A stretch of 41,320 bases of DNA from contig JAJRXD010000152.1 of assembly GCA_024276465.1 (NCBI GenBank), forward strand, positions 1 through 41,320, in the 5' to 3' direction. This stretch comes from Deltaproteobacteria bacterium (GTDB taxonomy: Bacteria; Desulfobacterota; WTBG01; CAIYCZ01; CAIRTM01). Positions within the stretch are counted from its first letter, which is position 1. The number at the start of each line of letters is the position of its first letter. Of the stretch, positions 32,889 to 41,320 are shown in pieces. The notes beneath the pieces are model-generated. The model saw only the letters and a program-made list of their open reading frames with translations, was not told where the DNA came from and did not search any database. The position numbers and the translations under genes were made by a program.

Positions 32889-34235
32889 ATGGAGCTTGGA
32901 GAGAAAAAAGTTCTGGTAGTAGGTTGCGGAAAAACAGGGATTTCCACAACACAGTTTTTATTAAATCAGGGAGCACGGGTTACACTCACTGATTGCCGGA
33001 AAAAAATAACTGTTCCCGGGGATCTTTCAAACAGGCTCGCCTCAATTGAAGCCGGGGAGCACAAAATAGAGACATTTGTAAATCAGGACCTCATAGTTCT
33101 GAGCCCGGGTGTTCCTTTAATCATTCGACCGATCATTGAGGCTCAGGCACGGGGTGTTGAAGTTATAAGCGAAATAGAACTTGCATATAAATTTTTAAAC
33201 GCCCCTCTTATTGCTGTTACAGGAACAAATGGCAAAACAACAACAACATCACTTTTAGCACACATCTTCAAGGTTGCAGAAAGGGACGTTTTTGTTGGCG
33301 GAAATATCGGAACCCCGCTCATAGAATATGTTTCCAGCGGGCGGAAGGCCGAATATGTTATTGCAGAGATCAGCAGCTTTCAGCTTGAGTGCATTAAGGA
33401 TTTCAGGCCTCATATAAGTGTTCTGCTGAATGTGACTGAAGACCATCTGGACCGCTATCCGTCATTTGACGATTACATGTCCGCAAAAACAAGGATCTTT
33501 CTGAATCAGAATGAAACAGATATCGCTGTTCTTAATTTTGATGACGCTCATGTAAAAGAGATAGCCAGGAAAATAAATTCCGAACTTTTCTTCTTCAGCA
33601 CAAAGAATTATTTGGGAAGGGGCGCATATTATAATGGCAAACTGCAATTCTGCAGAGGCCATAATGAAAAAAAATCGGTTTCCGTAATGGATGTCCTGCT
33701 AAAAGGTGATCACAACAGGGAAAACATGCTTGCAGCAGTTTCTGTTGGGCTTCTGTGCAAACTGCCTGAAAACAAAATCCAAAAAGCGCTTCTTACCTTT
33801 ACTGGATTGCCCCACCGCATGGAATTCACGGATGAGATCAACGGCATCAGTTTTTTTAATGATTCAAAAGGAACTAACGTCGGGGCATGCATCAAGTCTC
33901 TGGAAAGCCTGAATCCATCTGTAATTTTAATCGCAGGTGGAAAAGATAAAGGCGGAAGTTATCTGCCGCTAAAGAAAATTATCAAAAAAAAGGTTAAGGC
34001 GCTTATTTTGATCGGTGAGGCAAAAAAAAGAATGGCGGAAGAGCTTGGGTCTGAAGTTCCCACATTTACTGCTGAGTCTCTTGACAGAGCAGTAAAAGAA
34101 TCTTTTTGCAGGGCAGTTAGTGGAGACAAGGTTCTTTTTTCACCTGCATGTTCCAGTTTTGACATGTTTAAAAACTATGAAGATCGTGGAGAACACTTTA
34201 AAAGCCTGGTTAAAAATTTAAAAGGATTGACCTAA
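32889..34235 (+). CDS. murD: UDP-MurNAc-L-Ala:D-Glu ligase MurD
   Basis: 448 residues. It adds D-glutamate to UDP-MurNAc-L-alanine in the cytoplasm. The Rossmann-like N-terminal domain starts VLVVGCGKTGISTTQFL, the ATP loop is VTGTNGKTTTTSLL, then NIGTPLIEYV, EISSFQLECIKDFRPHISVLLNVTEDHLDRY split over the central domain, PHRMEF and NDSKGTN, and the C-terminal ILIAGGKDKGG. SPACSSFDMFKNYEDRG near the end is the family's closing motif. It lies between mraY and ftsW with gaps of four bases each. Confidence 0.97.
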   Translation: MELGEKKVLVVGCGKTGISTTQFLLNQGARVTLTDCRKKITVPGDLSNRLASIEAGEHKIETFVNQDLIVLSPGVPLIIRPIIEAQARGVEVISEIELAYKFLNAPLIAVTGTNGKTTTTSLLAHIFKVAERDVFVGGNIGTPLIEYVSSGRKAEYVIAEISSFQLECIKDFRPHISVLLNVTEDHLDRYPSFDDYMSAKTRIFLNQNETDIAVLNFDDAHVKEIARKINSELFFFSTKNYLGRGAYYNGKLQFCRGHNEKKSVSVMDVLLKGDHNRENMLAAVSVGLLCKLPENKIQKALLTFTGLPHRMEFTDEINGISFFNDSKGTNVGACIKSLESLNPSVILIAGGKDKGGSYLPLKKIIKKKVKALILIGEAKKRMAEELGSEVPTFTAESLDRAVKESFCRAVSGDKVLFSPACSSFDMFKNYEDRGEHFKSLVKNLKGLT

Positions 34236-34239
34236 ACGC

Positions 34240-35352
34240 ATGCACAGCAAAAGCATAATACACAACACTTTGATATTTATACCCATTTTCCTTATCGGCC
34301 TGGGATTAATCATGATTTACAGTTCCAGCTCAATCTTTGCAGCCCAGAAATTTCATGATAGTGCCTACTTTCTGAAAAAGCAGCTGCTGTTCGGGGTATG
34401 TGGCATCATCTGCATGTTTCTTATGATGAGAATACCCTACCCTTTTTTAAAAAAACTTGCCTACCCCTTCTGGCTGTTAAACATCGGGCTGCTGACAGTC
34501 GTACTTATACCTGGAATCGGCACAAAGGTTGGCGGCGCAGTACGGTGGTTTAGGCTTGGACCTCTGTCATTTCAGCCGGCAGAGCTTGCAAAACTTGCTG
34601 TAATAGTGGTTTTATCATACTCGCTCTCAAAAAAAGAACATGGGGGCATAAAACATTTCTCCATAGGCATATTACCCCATCTTATTTTTGTTGTCCCGGT
34701 ATTCCTGCTTATTGTTGCCCAACCGGATTTTGGAACAGCAATGATGCTGATTACTCTATTATTTATTATGCTTTTTGTTGCAGGAACTCCAAAAAAATTC
34801 CTTTCCGCACTTGCCGGCATTGCCTCAGCATCCGCTGCACTGCTGATTCTCTGCAGAGGCTACAGGGTTGAAAGACTTTCCTCTTTTTTAAATCCCTGGG
34901 AAAATGCCACGGGCACAGGTTTCCAGATCGTCCAGTCATTTCTTGCTTTCGGGGCTGGAGGATTCTTTGGCACGGGATTAGGCAAAGGCACTCAAAAGCT
35001 TTTTTATCTTCCTGAGCCTCACACTGACTTCATCCTGTCTGTAATCGGGGAAGAACTGGGGTTCCTGGGAGTCCTGCTTGTTATAGCAATTTTTTTAATA
35101 TTTGTTATTTGCGGAATAAAAATATCAATTCATGCACATGACCTGTTCGGGACATATCTTGCACTGGGCATTGTTTTTCTGACAGGCCTTCAGACAGTCA
35201 TGAACATGGCCGTTGTAATGGGGCTGCTCCCGACAAAAGGAACGCCCCTTCCCTTTGTCAGTTATGGTGGAACATCACTGTTAATTAACATGATGGGGGT
35301 CGGAATTCTGCTGAGCATTTCTTCACAATGTGATTATAAGACAAGAAGATGA
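34240..35352 (+). CDS. ftsW: Septal peptidoglycan polymerase FtsW (SEDS family)
   Basis: 370 residues, about ten membrane helices. SEDS glycosyltransferase that polymerises lipid II at the septum together with FtsI. Family signatures are LIMIYSSSSIFA in the first helix, the GGAVRWFRLGPLSFQPAELAK segment (here GGAVRWFRLG then FQPAELAKLA), QPDFGTAMML with the catalytic aspartate, PEPHTDFILSVIGEELGF, and the C-terminal PFVSYGGTSLL. It overlaps murG by four bases. RodA is the close alternative; the position in the dcw cluster favours FtsW. Confidence 0.97.
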   Translation: MHSKSIIHNTLIFIPIFLIGLGLIMIYSSSSIFAAQKFHDSAYFLKKQLLFGVCGIICMFLMMRIPYPFLKKLAYPFWLLNIGLLTVVLIPGIGTKVGGAVRWFRLGPLSFQPAELAKLAVIVVLSYSLSKKEHGGIKHFSIGILPHLIFVVPVFLLIVAQPDFGTAMMLITLLFIMLFVAGTPKKFLSALAGIASASAALLILCRGYRVERLSSFLNPWENATGTGFQIVQSFLAFGAGGFFGTGLGKGTQKLFYLPEPHTDFILSVIGEELGFLGVLLVIAIFLIFVICGIKISIHAHDLFGTYLALGIVFLTGLQTVMNMAVVMGLLPTKGTPLPFVSYGGTSLLINMMGVGILLSISSQCDYKTRR

Positions 35353-36428
35353 ATATTATGATTGCAGGCGGTGGAACAGGGGGACATCTTTTCCCGGGCA
35401 TAGCCATTGCTCAGGAGTTTCAAAAGAGAAGCCCTGATAATAACATTATATTTTTAGGTCATAAAAACGGTATCGAGTCACGCATATTGCCAAAACTCAA
35501 ATTTCCTTTAAAGACCATACCTGTCAGGGGGTTTAAAGGAAAAAGTATTTTTAAAAAAATATGTTCTGTCTTTTCAATACCTGTTTCACTTCTTAAGGCT
35601 GCTTACTATTTGAAAAGGTTTCATACTGAGACAGTTATAGGGCTTGGAGGATATATCTCTTTTCCTGCTGTTGTGGCAGGTTCTGCTCTGGGAATACGCA
35701 CTGTGATTCATGAACAAAACAGCATTCCAGGCTTGAGCAACAGGATACTTGGCAGGTTGGCAGACAGGGTTTTTATTTCTTATGAAGAAAGCAGAATTTT
35801 TTTTCAAAAACACAAAACACTTCTGAGCGGCATGCCGGTCAGAAACCAGCTTAAAAAAAAACCTTCGCCAGGAAAGGAGAAGCCCTTCTGCATATTTATT
35901 CTTGGGGGAAGCCAGGGAGCCAGGGAAATCAATCATGCTGTTATGGCAGCACTCCCTTTTTTAGCCGGATTTGAAGACAGAATAAGATTTATTCACCAGA
36001 CAGGCCAGTCGGAAATTAATATGTTGAAAGAAAATTACAACAAGTCGGGTTTCAGCGCACAGGTATCTGCCTTTATAGATGATATGTTCTCATGTTATAA
36101 CCAGGCCCATATTGTTATTTCAAGAGCAGGAGCTTCCACCCTTGCAGAACTGGCCCTGTGCTCAAAAGCCTCAGTTCTGATCCCCTACCCTTTTGCAGCT
36201 GCCGATCATCAGGCAAAAAATGCAGAGGCGTTTGTGGACAGGGGGGCTGCATTAATGATTAATTCAAGAGACTTAAACGGAAAAACTCTGGCAACAGCAA
36301 TTAAGGATCTGGAAAAGGACAGGGATAAATTACAAAAAATGGAAACCCGGGCAAAAACACTTTCCATGCCGGAAGCATCAAAAACAATTGTGGATGAATG
36401 CTGCCGTATGGCAGCTCAAAGGGCATAA
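35349..36428 (+). CDS. murG: Lipid II synthase MurG (UDP-GlcNAc transferase)
   Basis: 359 residues. It adds GlcNAc to lipid I on the inner face of the membrane. GT-B fold: the first glycine loop GGGTGGHLFPGIAIAQEF at the N-terminus, FLGHKNGIESRI, GLGGYISFPAV, HEQNSIPGLSNR, then the second domain with ILGGSQGAREIN, SRAGASTLAELAL and PYPFAAADHQAKNAE for UDP-GlcNAc binding. The start overlaps the ftsW end (ATGA). The stop lies five bases before murC. Full length. Confidence 0.98.
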   Translation: MNIMIAGGGTGGHLFPGIAIAQEFQKRSPDNNIIFLGHKNGIESRILPKLKFPLKTIPVRGFKGKSIFKKICSVFSIPVSLLKAAYYLKRFHTETVIGLGGYISFPAVVAGSALGIRTVIHEQNSIPGLSNRILGRLADRVFISYEESRIFFQKHKTLLSGMPVRNQLKKKPSPGKEKPFCIFILGGSQGAREINHAVMAALPFLAGFEDRIRFIHQTGQSEINMLKENYNKSGFSAQVSAFIDDMFSCYNQAHIVISRAGASTLAELALCSKASVLIPYPFAAADHQAKNAEAFVDRGAALMINSRDLNGKTLATAIKDLEKDRDKLQKMETRAKTLSMPEASKTIVDECCRMAAQRA

Positions 36429-36433
36429 GCAAC

Positions 36434-37801
36434 ATGTATAAAAAAAATCATCATATTCATTTTGTTGGAATTGGCGGTATCGGCATGAGCGGTATCGCTG
36501 AACTGCTCTTAAATCTTGGATACCGTGTAAGCGGCTCTGACATGAAAAAAGCGGAGATTACCGAGCATCTTTCCTCTATCGGTGCTTCTGTCAACTATGG
36601 CCATGACAAAAAGTTTATTACGGATGTTGATGTCGTTGTTGTATCTTCTGCAATAAAACAGAACAATCCTGAAGTTCTTTATGCCAGGGAGAAAAACATT
36701 CCTGTTATTCCCCGGGCCGAGATGCTTGCAGAACTGATGAGGCTGAAATACGGGATTGCAGTTGCAGGGGCGCATGGAAAGACAACCACAACATCTCTTG
36801 TTGCAGCAGTACTTGAACATGGCAACATTGATCCAACTGTAGTCATAGGCGGAAAACTGAACAAAACCAACTCCAGCGCCTTTTTAGGATCAGGGGAATT
36901 TCTGGTGGCCGAGGCAGATGAAAGCGACGGCTCTTTTCTCAAACTTCCACCAACCATTGCGGTTGTCACAAACATTGATTGTGAACATATGGATTTCTAC
37001 CATGACATGGAAAAAATCAAGGAGACATTCCTTGAATTTTTAAACAAAGTTCCTTTTTACGGACTGTCAATTATCTGCCTGGATGATGAGAACATCCAGA
37101 GCATCATCCCAAAGATGGAGAAAAGAATTATGACCTATGGTTGTGCCGCACAGGCCGATCTGCAGGCCAGGGACATAATCTTTGAAGGGTTTAAAACAAA
37201 GTTTAATGTGTTTTACCATGAAAACAAAATGGGTGCCGTGAGCTTGCATCTGCCCGGAATTCATAATGTATATAACGCACTTGCTGCAATCGGAGTCGGG
37301 CTGGAACTTAATCTGGACTTTAAGGTCATCAAAAATGCATTGCTGGAATTTAAAGGAATACAGAGACGTTTTCAGCTTAGAGCCAGTAAGCACGGCATCT
37401 CCTGGATTGACGATTACGCCCACCACCCCACAGAAATAAAAATGACTCTAAGGGCTGTAAAAGAAATCTTCCCGAAACGGATTGTGGTTCTTTTCCAGCC
37501 GCACCGTTACAGCAGAACAAGAGATCTTTTTGAAGATTTCATGACAGCCTTTTATGATGCTGACGTTCTCATTGTTACAGAGATCTATCCGGCAGGCGAA
37601 GCACCGATTGAAGGCATAAATTCTAACCGCTTTTACAATGGCCTGAGGCAGTACGGTCACAAGGATGTAGCGTTTATATCAGACCTGAAAGCTGCAGAGC
37701 AACACCTGTTAAAACACCTGAAGGAAGGTGACATTTTTCTTACTTTAGGTGCAGGGGACATTTGGCAGTCAGGCGAAAACATTATGAATAAACTGGGGTA
37801 A
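36434..37801 (+). CDS. murC: UDP-N-acetylmuramate:L-alanine ligase MurC
   Basis: 455 residues from the ATG at 36434; an earlier in-frame Met would overlap murG by 31 bases. It adds the first amino acid, L-alanine, to UDP-MurNAc. Motifs: HFVGIGGIGMSGIAELL, VSGSDMK, the ATP loop VAGAHGKTTTTSL, EADESDGSFLKL, VTNIDCEHMDFY, the IDDYAHHPTEI histidine motif, and FQPHRYSRTRDL. In most dcw clusters murB follows; here the next gene is ddl, 46 bases downstream, with no remnant of murB in between. Confidence 0.97.
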   Translation: MYKKNHHIHFVGIGGIGMSGIAELLLNLGYRVSGSDMKKAEITEHLSSIGASVNYGHDKKFITDVDVVVVSSAIKQNNPEVLYAREKNIPVIPRAEMLAELMRLKYGIAVAGAHGKTTTTSLVAAVLEHGNIDPTVVIGGKLNKTNSSAFLGSGEFLVAEADESDGSFLKLPPTIAVVTNIDCEHMDFYHDMEKIKETFLEFLNKVPFYGLSIICLDDENIQSIIPKMEKRIMTYGCAAQADLQARDIIFEGFKTKFNVFYHENKMGAVSLHLPGIHNVYNALAAIGVGLELNLDFKVIKNALLEFKGIQRRFQLRASKHGISWIDDYAHHPTEIKMTLRAVKEIFPKRIVVLFQPHRYSRTRDLFEDFMTAFYDADVLIVTEIYPAGEAPIEGINSNRFYNGLRQYGHKDVAFISDLKAAEQHLLKHLKEGDIFLTLGAGDIWQSGENIMNKLG

Positions 37802-37847
37802 CCCTGGCACAGGGTACCATGAATCACGATTTGCAGATCAGGAGATC

Positions 37848-38837
37848 ATGAATAATAAAAGATCTGAAGATATAAGGGGAGATTTCAGAAAAAAAAGAAT
37901 AGGGGTTCTAATGGGAGGGATGTCTTCAGAGAGGAAAATATCCTTAAGGACGGGGGAAGCTGTTATTAATGCTCTTCATGAAAGAGGCTATAGCGCAGTT
38001 CCTGTTGATGTTAACAGCAACACAGCCGGCAGCCTTCAGAAAAACAATATTGACGTTGCTTTTATTGCATTGCACGGGACACTTGGCGAGGACGGAACAA
38101 TTCAGGGGCTTCTGGAAATTTCAGGAATACCCTATACCGGTTCTTCTGTTTTGGCAAGTGCATTAGCAATGAACAAAGCTGCCTCAAAAAAGATATTTTC
38201 TTACCATGGCCTGCCCACTCCTGCTTTTCAGTCTTTCCATGTAAATGAGGACGAGGTGAGTCAGCTGCAAAACCAGATAACAATTCCCCTGCCCTTTATA
38301 ATAAAACCATCCGAAGAAGGCTCGACAATAGGAATAAGCATTATTGAAAAACAGGAGCATGTAACAGAGGGCATTAAAAAGGCTCTCCAAAACAACGGAG
38401 AAATTATTATAGAAGAATTCATCCATGGCAGAGAGCTTACAGTTGGCATTTTAAACGGACAGCCACTGCCCTTAATTGAAATCAGGCCAAAAAGCGGATT
38501 CTATGACTACAGGTCAAAATACATGAGTGGAGAAACCGAATATATTATATCACCGGACGTGGACCGGAAAAAAACAGACAGCATTCAAAATCTGGCTGTT
38601 CAGGCATTTAATGCTCTGGGATGCAGTGGTGTTGCCAGAGTGGATTTCATTCTAAGCAGCAGGGGGGTCAATCCATACATCCTGGAAATAAACACAATTC
38701 CCGGCATGACCGAGACAAGCCTCCTGCCCATGGCAGCAAAGCGTGCTGGAATTGATTTTAACAGCCTTGTTGAAAATATATTGTGTGGGGCAACAAATTA
38801 TAAAATAAAATATGGCAAAGACTGCAAAAACCGATGA
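37848..38837 (+). CDS. ddl: D-alanine:D-alanine ligase
   Basis: 329 residues. ATP-grasp enzyme that makes D-Ala-D-Ala for MurF. It opens GVLMGGMSSERKISLRTG, has the ALHGTLGEDGTIQGLLE loop, PFIIKPSEEGSTIGI for ATP, EEFIHGRELTVGIL, the tyrosine-containing YDYRSKYMSG loop, RVDF, and EINTIPGMTETSLLP with the magnesium ligands. The Tyr in the omega-type loop fits D-Ala rather than D-Lac specificity, so no vancomycin-resistance type is indicated. Its stop overlaps the ftsQ start (ATGA). The N-terminus carries about 15 extra charged residues; a later start is not obvious. Confidence 0.97.
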   Translation: MNNKRSEDIRGDFRKKRIGVLMGGMSSERKISLRTGEAVINALHERGYSAVPVDVNSNTAGSLQKNNIDVAFIALHGTLGEDGTIQGLLEISGIPYTGSSVLASALAMNKAASKKIFSYHGLPTPAFQSFHVNEDEVSQLQNQITIPLPFIIKPSEEGSTIGISIIEKQEHVTEGIKKALQNNGEIIIEEFIHGRELTVGILNGQPLPLIEIRPKSGFYDYRSKYMSGETEYIISPDVDRKKTDSIQNLAVQAFNALGCSGVARVDFILSSRGVNPYILEINTIPGMTETSLLPMAAKRAGIDFNSLVENILCGATNYKIKYGKDCKNR

Positions 38838-39637
38838 TTTCATTCTGTCTTAGAAAAAAAAATAAAATAGTAAAGCGAAAAAAAACAGGCGCCAAAAAAC
38901 ATAAGCAAACCACATATCTCTGGGTTGCTTTCTCAGCGTGTTTCCTGCTTTTTGTTTCAATCAGCCTCGGCTTCTACTGGATACTGAATTCTGATTTTTT
39001 AAAAATAAAAAGCATTCGCATCACAGGCTGCAACCGCACAAACAAAAACAGCCTGCTCAAACAAACCGGAATAAAAACAGGCGATAACATCCTGACTCTG
39101 GACCTGAGAAAAAAAAGCAGAAATCTTGAAACAGACCCCTGGATATACAATGCAGTTGTAAAAAGAAAACTGCCTGACACGATAGAGATAGAGATAGAGG
39201 AAAGAGAGCCCCTTGCCGTAATTGAGTTGGATAGTTTTTATCTTGTTGACAGGAACGGAGACATTTTCAAAAAAACCTGGGATCAGGAGCAAAACCTGCC
39301 CCTGTTAACCGGGCTTGTCAGGGAAGATATTATAAAAAACAGCAATGAGTCTTCAAAAGTAATTGATGCTGCTGTTACCTTAATTGACAGCTTGCTGAAA
39401 ACTAAAATGCTGAGGGGTTCTGACACAACAATAAAAATGAATAAAGACTTTGGTCTCAGCTTCGTCAATTCCCGGGATCCCATAACAGTCTCCATGGGCT
39501 TTAATACATATGATAAAAAATTAGTTCTTTTAGACAGGATCATGAATGACCTTGCTGAAAAGGGCCTTTCAGCTAAAGCTGTAAATCTGAGGTCTGTTGA
39601 AAAAGCCTATGTTATGCTGAATCGCGGTGTTATTTGA
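38834..39637 (+). CDS. ftsQ: Cell division protein FtsQ/DivIB
   Basis: 267 residues. A very basic cytoplasmic tail (KKNKIVKRKKTGAKKHK) precedes one membrane helix (about 31-52). A POTRA domain follows with SIRITGCNRTNKNSLLKQTG and NILTLDL, then the FtsQ domain with PWIYNAVVKRKLPDTIEIEI, EREPLAVIELD, YLVDRNGDIF and a C-terminal VNLRSVEKAYVML. It recruits FtsB/FtsL and links early and late division proteins. Translation is coupled to ddl by the four-base overlap. About 115 bases separate it from ftsA. Confidence 0.96.
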   Translation: MISFCLRKKNKIVKRKKTGAKKHKQTTYLWVAFSACFLLFVSISLGFYWILNSDFLKIKSIRITGCNRTNKNSLLKQTGIKTGDNILTLDLRKKSRNLETDPWIYNAVVKRKLPDTIEIEIEEREPLAVIELDSFYLVDRNGDIFKKTWDQEQNLPLLTGLVREDIIKNSNESSKVIDAAVTLIDSLLKTKMLRGSDTTIKMNKDFGLSFVNSRDPITVSMGFNTYDKKLVLLDRIMNDLAEKGLSAKAVNLRSVEKAYVMLNRGVI

Positions 39638-39753
39638 TTGTTGTGCAGATACATGTACTGTCAAAAGTTTTATAAAAAACAAACAAGACATAAAAAAATA
39701 AACATAAATAAGAAATGACAAGTACTAACTGATTTAACGCGGAGGGAATTAAC

Positions 39754-40977
39754 GTGGCCAGAAAGCATAAAACCATCGCAGGAGTTGATATTGGCACCAC
39801 TAAAATAAATGTGGTCGTAGGCGAAGTCGACAAGGACGGCGTTGCAATAATCGGTGTCAGCTCTCAACCTTCTTATGGCGTAAAAAAGGGAACTATCATC
39901 AACATGGACAGTACTGTAGACTCAATCAAAAAAGCTCTGGAAGAGGTCGAAACAATGATTGGGGTGGATATTAATTCTGCAGTAGTTGGAATTTCCGGAA
40001 GCCATATCAAAGGCTTCAGCAGCAATGGAGTAGTTCCTCTGAACAGTAAGGAGGTTAAAAAAAATGATGTGCTCAATGCAATGGATGCCGCAAAGTCATT
40101 TGTAATTCCCATGGACAAGGAGATAATCCACATGCTTCCCCAGGAGTTTATTGTTGACAACCAGAATGGGATAAAGCAACCGATTGGAATGTCGGGAGTA
40201 AGACTTGAATCACGCGTTTATATAATTACCGGTGATGTTGCCTCAGCACAAAACATTGTTAAATGCACAAACAGAAGCGGTCTGAAGGTTCAGGATATCA
40301 TTCTTCAGCAGTTAGCATCTGCTGAAGCTGTTCTTACAGTAGATGAAAAGGAATTAGGCTGTGTCCTTATTGATATGGGAGGTGGCACAACTGACATTTC
40401 AATTTTCAGCCAGGGCAGTATTCGTCACTGTGCTGTTTTGCCGGTTGGAGGCAACCATATAACTTCTGATATTGCAATTGGGCTTCGCACCCCTATTTCA
40501 ACAGCAGAAGAGATAAAAAAGAATTTTGGAAGAATATATCCTTCTGAAACTGTAGAGGATGAAAACATTGAAGTTTCAGGAATAAGCGAAACGGATACAA
40601 GAACATTTTCAATAAACACCCTGTATCAGATTATTGAAGCAAGAGTAGAAGAAACATTAGGCTTAATACAAAAAGAACTGAAGGATTCGGGCTTAATGGA
40701 ATTCCTTTCTGCAGGAGCAGTACTGACTGGTGGTTCAGCACTGCTTAACGGGATGTCTGAAACAGCTGAAAAGATTCTCGGTTTGCCTGTCAGAATCGGG
40801 CATCCACATGGCATAAGCGGGATAAACGATGTCAGGAATCCAGCATATTCTACAGGTGTTGGATTGATTTTATTTACGGCACATGGATACATGAACGATT
40901 TTAACTCCAATATTTCAGGAAAAACCTTTTGGAAAGCCGGACAAAAAATGAAGCAGTGGTTTGCGGAAGCATTCTGA
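39754..40977 (+). CDS. ftsA: Cell division protein FtsA
   Basis: 407 residues from a GTG start supported by the ribosome site GGAGGG. Actin-like ATPase that tethers FtsZ to the membrane. Seen are the phosphate-1 loop [14 protein letters not shown], the 1C domain insertion (about 80-165), [14 protein letters not shown], the [16 protein letters not shown] segment, and [11 protein letters not shown] for adenosine binding. The last 15 residues, [14 protein letters not shown], form the amphipathic membrane-targeting helix. Full length. It precedes ftsZ by about 100 bases that contain a long stem-loop. Confidence 0.98.
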   Translation: MARKHKTIAGVDIGTTKINVVVGEVDKDGVAIIGVSSQPSYGVKKGTIINMDSTVDSIKKALEEVETMIGVDINSAVVGISGSHIKGFSSNGVVPLNSKEVKKNDVLNAMDAAKSFVIPMDKEIIHMLPQEFIVDNQNGIKQPIGMSGVRLESRVYIITGDVASAQNIVKCTNRSGLKVQDIILQQLASAEAVLTVDEKELGCVLIDMGGGTTDISIFSQGSIRHCAVLPVGGNHITSDIAIGLRTPISTAEEIKKNFGRIYPSETVEDENIEVSGISETDTRTFSINTLYQIIEARVEETLGLIQKELKDSGLMEFLSAGAVLTGGSALLNGMSETAEKILGLPVRIGHPHGISGINDVRNPAYSTGVGLILFTAHGYMNDFNSNISGKTFWKAGQKMKQWFAEAF

Positions 40978-40990
40978 ATATTTTTTGTTT

Positions 40991-41045
40991 TTAAACCCGG
41001 ATTTTGCAGTCTCCTGTTTCAGCAGGATTGCAAATTCCAGGTTAA
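40991..41045 (+). promoter_or_regulatory. Long imperfect stem-loop in the ftsA-ftsZ spacer
   Basis: TTAAACC, GGA, TTGCA and CCTG on the left pair in order with CAGG, TGCAA, TCC and GGTTAA on the right, around a six-base loop. The stem is interrupted by small bulges. No T run follows, so it is not a typical terminator. It ends about 20 bases before the ftsZ ribosome site and could act as an mRNA processing or stability element, or as a regulator's binding site. Confidence 0.6.
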
Positions 41046-41080
41046 ACAATACAATTAACCCAAATGGAGGAGGAAAGAGC

Positions 41081-41320
41081 ATGACATTTCAATTTGATCA
41101 ACAATACAACCAGGGAGCAGCCATTAAGGTGATAGGCATAGGTGGAGCAGGCTGCAATGCAGTAAATACCATGATAGCCTCAAAGCTTGGCAGCGTGGAT
41201 TTCATTGTTGCCAATACTGACGGACAGGCTCTGGAAAACAGCAAATCACCTGTAAAAATTCAATTAGGGGGGAACCTGACAAAGGGCCTGGGTGCCGGGG
41301 CAAACCCGGAAATCGGCAAA
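41081..41320 (+). CDS. ftsZ: Cell division GTPase FtsZ (5' part, cut by window end)
   Basis: The first 80 codons of ftsZ are present. A short variable N-terminus ([13 protein letters not shown]) is followed by the tubulin-type nucleotide-binding start [15 protein letters not shown], then [33 protein letters not shown], all family signatures. The ribosome site GGAGGAGGAAAG is strong, in keeping with the high amounts of FtsZ that cells need. The gene continues beyond the window, so the GTPase tubulin signature and the C-terminal tail cannot be judged. Confidence 0.98.
   Translation, partial: MTFQFDQQYNQGAAIKVIGIGGAGCNAVNTMIASKLGSVDFIVANTDGQALENSKSPVKIQLGGNLTKGLGAGANPEIGK

Noticed and set aside
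38834-39637. TolC/BamA-type POTRA protein instead of FtsQ
   Set aside because: One membrane helix, a single POTRA domain and its place between ddl and ftsA fit FtsQ only.

Overview
The window looks like a chromosomal segment of an anaerobic, Gram-negative bacterium, most likely a Desulfobacterota (deltaproteobacterial) lineage. The basis is a biotin-dependent sodium-pumping oxaloacetate decarboxylase, a giant 2-hydroxyacyl-CoA dehydratase-type activase, DUF362 and DUF6599 exported proteins, and a meso-DAP-type division and cell-wall (dcw) cluster with MraZ. This assignment is inference from gene content. No rRNA is present to fix it.

Left part (1-8.4 kb, all + strand): an OmpR-type response regulator and overlapping histidine kinase; a small unknown ORF; a terminator or attenuator hairpin; oadG-oadA-oadB; a strong terminator; and a CPA2-type cation/H+ antiporter with a TrkA-N domain. 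The space after the antiporter (8.47-8.59 kb) holds three 11-bp Pho-box-like repeats, a TATAAT box and a long C-rich hairpin ending in a T run. I read this as a candidate phosphate-responsive small RNA.

Middle part (8.8-16.4 kb, + strand): two paralogous mini-proteins with TFIIB-type zinc ribbons flank a hexapeptide acyltransferase. They are followed by a bacterial homologue of archaeo-eukaryotic release factor eRF1 that ends in its own zinc ribbon. A 47-residue candidate membrane protein lies on the opposite strand. Then comes a 1445-residue activase with two fused BadF/HgdC-type ATPase domains.

Minus-strand block (16.4-21.3 kb): a small zinc-ribbon protein, a DUF6599 lipoprotein, a Tat-exported DUF362 protein, a degenerate M23/LytM-fold lipoprotein, and a Tat-exported protein of unknown family. 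They are interspersed with a MITE-like inverted-repeat element and a REP-associated (RAYT/Y1) transposase that retains both terminal inverted repeats.

Accessory junction (21.3-24.8 kb): a HigB-like toxin gene broken by one extra base next to an intact antitoxin, tRNA-Arg(ACG) with its terminator, an 8/16-bp tandem repeat array, and a TPR membrane protein.

Right part (24.96-41.32 kb, + strand): the dcw cluster mraZ-rsmH-ftsL-ftsI-murE-murF-mraY-murD-ftsW-murG-murC-ddl-ftsQ-ftsA-ftsZ (ftsZ cut by the window edge). It starts at a TTGACA/TATATT promoter followed by three 10-bp GTGG repeats, the expected MraZ operator. murB is missing from its usual place between murC and ddl. A REP-doublet-like repeat sits between murE and murF, and a second copy lies inverted upstream of mraZ. 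Several gene pairs overlap by four bases (ftsI-murE, ftsW-murG, ddl-ftsQ), which suggests one translationally coupled transcript that makes peptidoglycan precursors and the septal machine.
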